NCBI GenBank assembly: GCA_030248065.1
Contig: JASAMV010008341.1
Location: forward strand, 20,161 to 84,160
Direction: 5' to 3'
DNA length: 64,000 nt
Source: Rhynchonema sp. JSB1_4
Lineage: Eukaryota > Nematoda > Chromadorea > Monhysterida > Xyalidae
The position numbers and the translations under genes are program-made. The notes beneath the pieces are model-generated. The model did not search any database. It was not told the DNA's origin and saw nothing but the letters and a program-made list of their open reading frames with translations. This document shows, one piece after another, positions 28,732 to 39,900 of this stretch; position 1 is the first letter of the stretch, and every line of letters starts with the position of its first letter.

Positions 28732-29123
28732 TGTGTAGCTCTGTTCTCGTTACAAGTGCGACTCTGCCATGTGTTGCCTCATGTGGTTGTTGTTGTTGTT
28801 GTGTTGAAGCATCAGCTAGTCAACATTGCAGCAACGACCGTTTAGTCGGCAGAATCACGCAAGTAGGTTGGTAACGAGTGAAACAACATGCACCAGCAGC
28901 AATCAACCCAGGTTGTACAAATGTACGTTCCCATCGTCTCAATTGAAATGAACATGCAAATCCCTTTATCTGAATAGTTCGATGATACCAGTTTCTTTCA
29001 TTCTTCTTTTCCATTCAATTGGAAACCGCTTCTTTCAAGTTCTTTCCCAGTCGTTTCCTTTCATTTCGAGATCACCCACTCGATCTCATCCTTCTTTTGT
29101 TCACCTTGGCTGAAAGCCACACA
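28732..29123 (-). repeat. 3' LTR of the BEL element
   Basis: On plus it runs TGTGTAGCTC..AAAGCCACACA and I find no difference from the other LTR by eye. It includes a short GTT repeat. Confidence 0.95.
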
Positions 29124-29545
29124 GTCCCGGGCGACGCATGTTGATGTGCTGGTGTTCGCAGTTGAATGTTGTTGTCGTGAAATGAATAATAACAAGGTGT
29201 TACTGTTAGTGTGGTATTACAAAAACAACATATCACGCATTATAATATGTGGACACACACCAAAATGGGAGGAACAGAGAAGTTTGGGGGTGGAGTGAAT
29301 GCGAAAGCATGACACTGTTCGGTCCACGTTTGGTGTTGGTGTGTAAAAAAGATTTTTTGAAACTAACCAGCTGGTGTCTGGGTGAAAAAGAGTGTGGGTG
29401 TGGAGAACAGAACTGAAAGAGCACTGAAATAAAAGTTGTGTATTGTGAGTGTACACACAAAAAATTGTAACTGGTTTGACTTACCTGGTTGATTCGCTCT
29501 CATAGTTGGAAAAGGCTAACTGTGTTTTCGGCAAAATTGAGCGCA

Positions 29546-30390
29546 ATGCGTGGTTCGCACCAGCTTCATCGTCGAGGTCGGTTCTTTCGAGGTTGGCACA
29601 GAGGCCGCGGCAGAGCTCACAAAGAGCCTCGCGGTCGCAGCTTCAAACCAATTCGACGACCACCAACTCCCCATTTTCGTCGTCGCAATCCTAATGCGTC
29701 GCGATTGGCGGTGGCATTCATTGGCGATTCCGTAGCCCATCAGATCGCGGCTGCGTTGCCCATGCGCGTACCCAGGGATTTACGTAAGTGTTGGCGGTTT
29801 TGATGCCACCTCCATGGTGAATGATTGATTTATTTTTTGTTGTTTTCAGGTGATTTGGTTGAATTAGAAATCAACCAGAATGCCGTCATCTCCGGCGGTA
29901 GCTCCATCGCCATCCGTACTGCGGCATTGAATCAACCAATCACCAGTCGAAATGATTTGGTGCTGCTGACACAAAGCACCGTTGACGCTCAAAACGTGAA
30001 TGGCGCCCCCATGACAACGACTGTGAATCTTATGTCCGCACTGCTCGGGAGTGCAGTGCAGGCGCGAGCACACGGGGTGCTAAGTTGGAACGCGACCAAC
30101 TTGAATCGAGTGCGTGTTGGTGGAACAGTTAGCAGCTTGGGTGAGACGTTTGTGTTTAACCGTTTGATGTGCGTGATTCAGTAAAATACAGTTTACTTAC
30201 AACAGCGGTGCGTGAATTCGCCAGCCAACATCACACAACACTAAGGGCCGCGGCTGATCGTTGGCCGACCTTGTGTCAGATCAATGCTGACTCGAATGAC
30301 AGCTATCGTCCCGATGGACATCTGAACGACCACGTTATCAATGAACTGTGCGATGGAATCTGGCACGTATTGCGAACTCTGTTGTCGTAG
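29546..30390 (+). CDS. SGNH/GDSL-hydrolase-like protein, spliced, antisense inside the BEL element
   Basis: Exons: 29546-29783, 29850-30140, 30182-30390. All borders are GT-AG with matching phases; total 738 nt, 245 codons plus stop. Introns are 66 and 41 bp. The N-terminal 55 residues are rich in Arg and Gly (RGRFFRGWHRGRGR), suggesting nucleic-acid binding. Then LAVAFIGDSVAHQ gives an SGNH block I (GDS nucleophile), and near the C-terminus YRPDGHLNDH gives the D-x-H of block V. Blocks II and III are weak (SRNDLVLL). It lies between env and the 3' LTR but on the opposite strand, so its introns are not removed from the element's genomic RNA. Esterase activity is inferred. Alternative: a host fragment captured recently. 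Confidence 0.7.
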
Positions 30391-30464
30391 AGGAGCTGCT
30401 TGGTCAGTTCAGGTTTTTACTAATTACGCTTTCGACCTGCAATTAGCAACGCGCCCCAATCATC

Positions 30465-30593
30465 ATGACCGATTTTGCCGATGTTATTTTTGACTCCACT
30501 ATTTTGTTTGTCGTTGCGTATACGTGGCTGCTGATGTTGACCGTGGCTGTGTGCTCCCATTGTTGTTGCACGTTGGTCACTGCTTTTGTTTGA
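30465..30593 (+). CDS. Small membrane protein ORF (42 aa) downstream of the SGNH gene
   Basis: ATG to TGA, 42 codons: an acidic start (MTDFADVIFD), one hydrophobic segment, then a Cys-rich HCCC cluster. It has the same orientation as the SGNH gene and begins 75 bp after its stop, inside the BEL element. Too short to judge by composition; function unknown. Confidence 0.3.
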   Translation: MTDFADVIFDSTILFVVAYTWLLMLTVAVCSHCCCTLVTAFV

Positions 30594-30912
30594 GATTAAC
30601 GCGAACGTTTAATCTGGACCTCTGTTCATTTTTGCAGATGCAGCAAAACGGGCACCCAACTCAAATGATACAAGGACCAGATTCAGCTTGAAACAGAAAA
30701 ACGGAACCCCAAAATGTGACCACAGACGATTATTGATTGATTTACTCACAATTGACCCCATTATTTTGGACAACGGATACGTAATGTATCATGGACAATG
30801 TAAGCGGGTGTGTTTGAAATGACTGATATGAAACAAAAATTGGAGAGAGATTGGAATAATTTTAATTGACCATTATTGCTTGGGGCTCACAAAATAAGTG
30901 ACCTTGTGTGTT

Positions 30913-33900
30913 TCACAAGTTTTGTTGCCATTCGGCAACCCGTTCTCTCCATGCACTGGTACGTTTATGTTTGACTCGTTTTCGAATCATGCGTTTCACT
31001 GTTCGTTTCATTTTGGCGTGAATCAACGGTCCTCCGTAACAGCAACAAACTATCACACCGACTGCAATCAGTAACCCAAGTATCACCAAGCGTCCGTGCT
31101 TAAAGATGTCCTTTAACCATGAGAACAGATCCAATCCTTTAAACCAATTCCAGTTGGTTTTGTCGTCGTGTGGTATTATGTTATGCACGTGCGCTTTCTT
31201 CGATCCCGAAATTTGAGACACGGGTGTGTAATGAAGTTTGCCAGTAATGAGCATGGATGTTCGACTTGCCACACACCGTACATCGCATGTGATGTTTACG
31301 TTAGCTTCGTGCATCAACAACGTTATGTCCGTAATGGTCGATTTTGGCGCACAACCAAACGTGAACGTGTGGTCTGCGCAGTAAGCAGTCGCGTGTGTTT
31401 CGAAGTATGTGGTGCTGCAGGTTACCGTGATTTTTCCACCAACATTGCAGTTGTAACAGCCTTGTATTCGACTAGCAGACACTGTGCATGTATCGATCTT
31501 TACTTCTTGAACAACTTTGAATCTTTTTGTTGAAACATGCACTCGCATGGCAGCGTATTGGGTCATTTCCGCGTGTATTGCTCCTGAGTCAGCCCGTGTT
31601 ATAGTTAGCCCCCCGGTCACTTTCGGCAGCAGGTACTCATTATTGTTAAATAGCCGTTCCAAAACGTGTTTTCTGCATGAGCATTTTACTTTGTTACTGG
31701 CTGGACCACAGCTGCAACTCTTCTCTGGATACGAACATCCATATTTGTCCAGTTTTTCAGCACTGACAACATCCGAGCACTGCAAAAAACCCAATAATGA
31801 GACTTGGGGTTGCCCAGGTGGGCTCATGGGCAACATAATCGTTTTTCCGTCGGCATTTTCCATGAACGATTTCCCTGCCAGACTTACATGCGTATTAGCA
31901 ATACCGCCTGTTAGTGTTACGGTGTAGTACTGAAAAACCGTTTGAGGAGCACCTGGGGTTAACGTCACCGTGTCTTGTGTGGAGTCGGTTGGTGTTGTCA
32001 AGTTCAGTCGTAACGATACTTTCAATTTGAATTCTGTGCAACTTTGTACCGTGTACACATCGTTATTGCTCGTTTTGGGGCAATGTCGGAAGAACATGCA
32101 AGGTTTGCTTGACCTCAGAAAACAACCTGACTTGTAACTTGAATATTGGCAAAAACTGTGCCCCACAACTTGAGAACATTCGGAATTTGCTAATTCGTTT
32201 ACTATATCATTGGTCAACACACTATCACAGGTTCGTCCAGAACAACTTCCCGCCAGCGGGCATCGTCTACTACTCACTACCTTGAACGTGAACGATCTCG
32301 TGTAGTAACTTTTGGTAGGCGTGCACTCCAGATTGGCTTTCACCAACTCGACACTCAGTGTTATCAACGGTGTCTTATCGGGTTCCTGCAATATCAGGCA
32401 CGATTTCTGTGTTTTTGGTACCAATACAAGTTCGGTGTGTGTTTTTTGCTTGCAGATTTTCGTTTGTCTCGTGCCGTTACGTGATGTTTCACAAGTATTC
32501 AAATTGGTGGCAACTACAACCGAGTCGGCGCATCCGTATGCTTCTTGCACACATAAACAGAAAATGAAACACAATAACGTAGATCGTGCTAGTTGTTTAG
32601 TCAATCGACTACGCTTGTTGTTCGATGGCCTTCCTGTTTCCGATTTGTGCGTGGATTTGCCAGATGTGACTGAAAAACTGTGTTTTGATGTACTTGGCCC
32701 AAGTGCGTTGGCCATTTCAATGTCAGACGCCGTTGTTGGCGGCATTGGTGAGAGGTGCTCAGTATCGTTTGAAGACAAAGGTTGATATTTGATCGCTTTG
32801 CGTTGAGTCCAATTGAGCGTGAGCATGCTGCATTTGCACAACGCAGCGCAACAGATTTGAGCGATCCTCAATGTGTAATACACAGTTCGTGAACAGCAGT
32901 AAATTGAACACACTCCAGACAAAAACAAACACGCAATTATCAGTACCAACACAATTGGTGACATGCATTGGGGATTTGTAACGTATTGCATGCTATACGG
33001 CTCTATGTGCGCGCAAACAGACACTCCAGAACACACCAACGATTGCTGTTTCATTAGCACTCCTAACACATAGATCTCAGCTGTTATTTGGTAGTCATTT
33101 CCTGTTACCACCTCAGGTGTCAGAGCAAAATCCTGTGTTTTCGTGTGTGGGGGCGTGATTGAGTAACAGTATACTGATGCACATATTTTGATCATAGTGA
33201 CCGTGGATTCGATGTTGACGTTGATGTGCAACACTCCTCTATTGGTGCACTCCACTGATAATTTCGAATCGCTGACTTCAATTACTGATGGATTGTTTTT
33301 GAAGCTGTGTACTTGCAGCTTGCGAACGCCATACCCCCGTATTGGAACTAACACATTTTTGACACTGGCATATAGCGCCATGCCACCCGAGTAATAACAA
33401 TATTTGGTTGAATAGGTTGCTGAGCAGTCTTTGTTGACGTCACAGTACTCCTTGGTCCCACTGGAAGCCGCGTCAGACTTTCCCAAACATTCGAATGCGT
33501 TGTGACTCACATTTTTCTTGTTTTCAACGATGTGAAGCTCGTCGACATATCGGCTTACATTGTCCCATGTCAAAATTTGATTGATCAAGGTTAACTGTGA
33601 GGTTTCTTCACATTGTTCGTGGATCACTGCATTGTTGTCATCCTGTTGTACTTGGCAATAATTGGGTTGTGCACTGTCCAACACTGTGATCATGTTTTTT
33701 GTGAGTTTTGATGGTGCTTGTTCGGTATGAGCGCATTGCGTCATCCACTTTTCTGGACATGTACATTCAGGTGTCTGTTGAACGCATTGACCCTTGTTAT
33801 TTAGATGCTTTGGAACTGAGTCATTGATTTGACAATGCACTTCCTTATCACAATATGTTCCGTCGTTTTCATTTCGAAATATCACCACACCGTCTGAATC

Positions 33901-36900
33901 ACATGGCTGTGCTGCCAACACAGGACTCATGTCTTTGCTCGTCCACGCGTCTGGACATGCGATTGTTTCACACATGGGTATCTTTGCCAGTAGAACCACG
34001 ATCAACATGACAGTAGCCACGGGGCTCTTGAATGTGACTTTGTTCTTCGTTTTGTTCGACGGTTCGTTTGCACTTTGTTGCTTGTTTTGGATGTGCGCGT
34101 ACTTGACATGCAACTGATTGTGCGTGTTCACCTGTTCTGATGAATTGGCCTCCACTTCGAGTGGATACAGGAAATGAGTGGCTCTTGATGTAATTTGCCC
34201 ACTTGGCAGTCGAATCATGGCCGTTCTCTCTTGTTTGTCTGTAGTTGATGGGAGAACTTGTTCGATTTGCGCCACAGGCCATTTACCGCGCGGCAGTTGG
34301 TCGACTTTGACCTGTACCAGCTGTCCGGCCTTCGGAATGCTCATTGCGTGTCGAGGTTTGCCTATCTTTGCATTGGTTCGTGATCGCAAATCCGTCAAAT
34401 AGTCATTTTGGAATCGTTTGCGGAGCAAATTGCCCAGTTGAACTTTTTGTACGTACGCTTTTTTGAGCTTTTCGAGCTCTGTCGCTTTCTGGTTGGATTG
34501 TGAGTCGTTCTGCCCATCAGTGTTATTTGTGCGTATGTCAGGAAACGCCACAAATGGTTTCGTCATAACCAGGTCAACAGGTCTGATTGCAGTCCATTCT
34601 CCAATCTTCTCGCTAATAGCGGTCAATGGTCGCAGATTGACAAATGCCGTTAGCTCGTATGCTAGTGTCACGAATTCATCGTATGTCACGAGTGCTCTCC
34701 CCAATGTCGGTTTCATTGTTTGCTTGACCAGTCCTACTAATCGTTCGACTGCGCCTTGCCGATGCGGAGCGTTTGGAGTTGCAAACTCCCAATTGAACAT
34801 TCGGCTTGACAAATATCGTGTGAATCGATTTTCGTCGATACTGTCGCTGCTTGATTGTTTTTTGACCCAATCCATGAACTTGGAAGCCAGTACAAACGTT
34901 GTACTGTTGTCGGTTCGAACAACCGTGCTGACCAGTCCCATTTTGCTGGTGAAACGCCGGAAACAATTGATGAACGCTTCTGTGGATTGGTCATTCACAA
35001 CATCTATCCACAAGTACCGTGTGAAAAAACAACAGTACAGTACCAACCACACTTTCCTAATCACACCAGCGATGTTGTCACGAACTTTCATTGGTCCTGC
35101 ATAATCGACAAACACACGTTCAAAAGTCCCAGGTTCGTGTCTTTCGGGCGGTAAAGGAGCAGCAGGCGGTGCAGCGAATGGTTTCGATCTTTGCTTTTGA
35201 CACAAGACGCAATGTGAGATGACACTGTTGATAAAGGCTCGAGCTTTCGGCATCCAGTAATGATTGAGGTGGTTCACAAGCCAACGAGCCGACTGATGGT
35301 TTAGTGTTCGATGATAGTACTGCATAACAGCAGTCGCGAAATATCCGTCTCGTGGCAAGAAATAGGGGTATCTGACATCATTGCTGCACTGTGCATACTC
35401 CAAATTTCGATTGGAACAACGGACAACACCTCGTTCATCAAGAAACAGACCGAACTTCGTGATCCATGGCAAAGCGGTGATTTTGTACAGCGAGTGAACC
35501 ACATCAGCGATGTGCAGGCGTTGGTCTGCTTTCAACAGTGCATCGTGCGCCGTTTGTAGTTCGTGGGGGCGGATGGGACCTCGAGATTCGATAGATTTCA
35601 TCCACGGTGTCATTGTGACGTGTTTGCTCTTCGATTCAATGCTCAGCTTGTTCCACACTTTGATCTGCACAAATCGTAGCATTATGACCACCACTCTCAG
35701 GATGAACATGAATTGTAGGCTGTCTTTATTCTTCAGCAATTCTGTGAAGTTGCTTGCCACTCCAGTGACCCTTTCATATTTGCGATTGTATTTCACCGAA
35801 GTCATGATGACCGGACTGCTACTGCCCCCTTTGGCAGTGTAGTGTTTACGCGGTCGTGTGCTTGGTGATGTCAAGGGCACTTTTCGTTCTTCAGCTGTGC
35901 TGATTTCTTCGTCATCAGTTGTCATGTATGGAACTTCTTGGGTTGGCCATTCAGATTGATTTTGTTTGAGCCACTTTGGTCCGTTCATCCAATCACTTGC
36001 CAGGAAATCGTTTACTTTGGTTGGTCGTGTTGCCATGTCACTGATGTTGTGTTCGGAGGGAACATAGCAGAACGAGGTGTGAGTCACAGAATTGATTTGT
36101 AGCTTTCTGTTTGCTACGAATGCTTTCAACAATCGATCCGTGCTTGTCAACCAAAACAGCACGATGGTGGAATCCAACAACACAATGGCTTCGAGATCAG
36201 GCATATTCAATGCTTCTCTCGTCAGCAATATCAGTTTCATGCCCAAATAACATGCTATCAGTTCTTGTCGTGGTACAGTTTGAGGGGAATCCACACTATT
36301 CAAGTGAACTTTGGCACACACGAATGTCACAACGACTCCTTCATCAGTTTCAGTTCGTATGTATAGCACAGCCGCACTGGCTATCGGAGACCCGTCACAG
36401 AACACAATTAACGTTGATTTTCCTTTGCGTGGTTGAGATCCAAAAAACCGAGGGAACTCCATTTCATACAACGGTTCCAATTCCTCAATGATATGATTCA
36501 GTTCTGTGCTTTGCTCCTTTGTCAGTTTATCTTCCCATTCTGCTCCTTTGGGCCATGCTGTTTGAACGAATCGTCTCAGTTTAATCTGGGCTGGTAGGCT
36601 GATGTTCAGTGGGTCATATCCCTGATTCATCAAGCTCCATGTGTCTCTTTTATCATAGATGTCCTTGTGTACACGCTTTTTCGGTTTGGGTAGTTTGAGC
36701 GTGTCTGTGAACGAGTTGTAACGCATGCCCAATAGCTTCGTTTTGTTCAGGTCCTTCACATGCAGCTCAGGTCGAATATGTGCTCGCACCACTTCGTCAC
36801 TCGAGAATGCCTCGTACAGATAGAATGATGCTGTTTGCCAGAACAATGGCCAAACATGTTCGTACATGGCAATCGCTTGTTCGCGTGTTTCAGCGACATA

Positions 36901-39900
36901 CAGCAAATTGTCGACATAAAACGCGGTTTTCAACTCTTTGCATATGTGACAGGCACATTTGTCCAGTACCCAGTGAATGCACCTTTGCAACAACCAAGGC
37001 GCGGATACAATGCCAAAACTCAATCTTTCGAACCACATTTCAATTAGCTTCGCGCCTGGTTCCAATGATTCCAGCCAAAAAAATCTCATTAAACTTTTGG
37101 CTTCATCGTTCACTGCTATTGATGGGTACGCTTTACGCACGTCGAGTGTGACGAACACAGCCTTGCCCCGTAACTTCACCAACCACACATCTATTGGCGT
37201 TAATTGCACATCACCTCGGAGTAGTGTATCATTCAGCGACGGCTCGTGTTTTGATCGTTTTAGTGAACCGTGAAACACCGGTCTCACTTCAAATGTGGGA
37301 TGTCCGGGTCTGTGCACCGGCATGTGAAACAAGTAATGAACCATCATCTTTTCAATCATCATTTCCACGTCAGGAGCTTTCCCGGTGAATCCCATTTCTT
37401 TGAATTGCTCCAAAGCTTGATGGTACACATTGAGCATAACCGGATTTTCGCGCATCCTGTCAATCAATCGCACTGTCATACAACGCACTTCTTGCTTGTT
37501 GTCCGGCAACGGTGCACGCGATTCGTGGGGCAGCACTTGACGAGGTGGTATACCCACTTCCATACGATATCTGCCTTTTTCTTCCGTCGGTATTTGTTTC
37601 ACGTTCGCTTTGAAATGAGCTTCGGCGGCTTCGTTATCCAGTTTATCAACATCGGGATTGATGCCGATTTTGGTCAGATCTCCGGTCACATCGATTTCCA
37701 TCTTGTTAATCTTTGGGGGTGTGTCGAACATTGTACTTGTCACTGCAACAGTCACATCACTGACCATTTGATGAAATTCGTCATCCTGCGGGATTCGCAC
37801 CAATGCGGGACCCAGTCTGGTATTCCAGATCACGTTGCCGGAGGGCAAGCTCAACATGGATTCGCTCATATCCATGAAATAGTGCAAATTGTCCATTCCA
37901 ATCAGCAGTTGCGGACGCACGTACTTCTTGTTGTTGGTCCAGCTGGCTGGTATGACGATGTCAGGATGTCGTTTGCGCACAAACGCTTCATCACCTGCAC
38001 TGATTTTGGCTTGCTCCATGGGTCCTCCGATGCTCGTGTCATTCAACACCACAGCAGTGAGTGTTTTCGGGGGTTTCCCTTCGCAGTGTACGGTCAATCG
38101 AACGGTGTCATTAGGAATTGTCATGCGTGTGACTGCACTCGCATCATTCTTATCGTCAGTTTGATGACTGTGTATCGTATTGATGTGCAAGTGACCATTG
38201 CCCCGTTGAATTGGCAATCCCAGTTGATGCACACTGCGCGATGTGACTATTGTGATATTCGCACATGTGTCACATGTGGTGTGTTGATTTTGCAACTGTC
38301 CATCACAATTTTCAACTTTTGCTTCCACCAACATCATTGTTGCAGATTGTGTTTCGGTTGTTTTGGTAGCTGGTGTTTCCAATTTGTTCGTTGTTGTGCT
38401 CATTACTGAGTACCGACTGTCACTTGTGTTTCCAGTATCATCATCAACACTAGTATGGTATCCATCGTTGTCACTACCACTGTCACTGTTTTGCAACTCC
38501 AAGTCACTGATAGCGTCACACTCCGACTCCAACTGCGAATCACTCATGTTTAGTTGTTTCAGCATGTCATCGTCGCTGGTATCACTGGTTTCTGCTTCCG
38601 AATCAATGTCGGTTAGATCCAGGTCCATCACCATATTCACTGTTCTTGCGCTTTTGTTTGCACGGTCCTGTTTGTCTTTTTCCAGTTTGTAACAAAGCGA
38701 AGTGTGGTGGTTGATTTTCTTTGGACAATATCGATAACGACACAATAACTGATTTCTTTGAGCGCACTTGTCTGCTTGATGATTTGGTTGCAGGCATATG
38801 AAACATTTGCCGTCCTCAGTCAACTTTTGCTTCCGAGCGTCCACCGTTGTGATTTTTGTACAACCCGTGTGACTATGTTCTTTGGACTCGCAGTATACAC
38901 ATGGCGTACCTGATTGCTTTTTCAGGGGCGATACCGTGCGTTTGAACGGTATTGGCTTTCTGCCTTTTGGGCTTTTTCGCCTCGGAAAGCTTTCGCTTCG
39001 TTTACTCGGCTGATATTCATCATGTTTTTCTCTTTGCTCACTGTGCTGCATTGGCTGCGTCTCTGCGCCCTTTGCATAGTATTGCGTGCTCATTGCCGTA
39101 TATTCCATATTGGGGTTGGAGACGCGTGTGGAGCGAGAACGTCTTTGTTTGAATTTGGTATCGACTTCGCGTTTTGCACTGGGGAACATTTTGTGTTGGT
39201 GCAACATTTGGTGCTCAATGAGTGCATAGTGTTTCACCAGTTCATTAATTTCGAATATCACTCGACTGGTTGTTTGGTCGTGAATTCTGAGCTTTTTGTT
39301 CACTTCCAGTTGGATTTTCTTCGGAAACACTGACAATATCTTGGTGGCAATCGACCAATGTTCAATGCTCTCATCGCCTGCCAAATGTAATTGCCACACC
39401 ATTGAACGCACCTTGTCCAGCGTGGCATAGCACGCGTCAATATCAGTCGTGTAATTCTTGCTTCGCCCCGCACTTCTGATTGGTTGCAGTGTCAACAGAA
39501 CCGTTCTCATGTGGTGCATCAGCAATTCTTTGTTCCCGTAGCGCTCCATGAGCATATCGACCGCAATTTTGTAGTTCGGTGATGGCACATCATCAATTAC
39601 TGCCCGCGCAGGAGAGTTTTCAACCAAACACGCACGCAACATTCCCAGTTTGGTTGTACTATCCATTGCAGGGTTATAGTGATACCATGTGGAGAACTCA
39701 GACCAGAACGATGGAAATTTCAAAATATCCCTGCCGTCAAAAGATGGTGGCTTCAAAATCGGGTACTGCACAAACGTTCTCATTGGCGGTTGGGATGTGT
39801 ATGGTACCTGGTTTTGACCCTGTGCTGTGCCATCTGCATTCATGTGCGCGGCAGGTGCGGTTTCTGGGGTTTGCCCTGGCCATGTCGTGTCCGGATCCAA

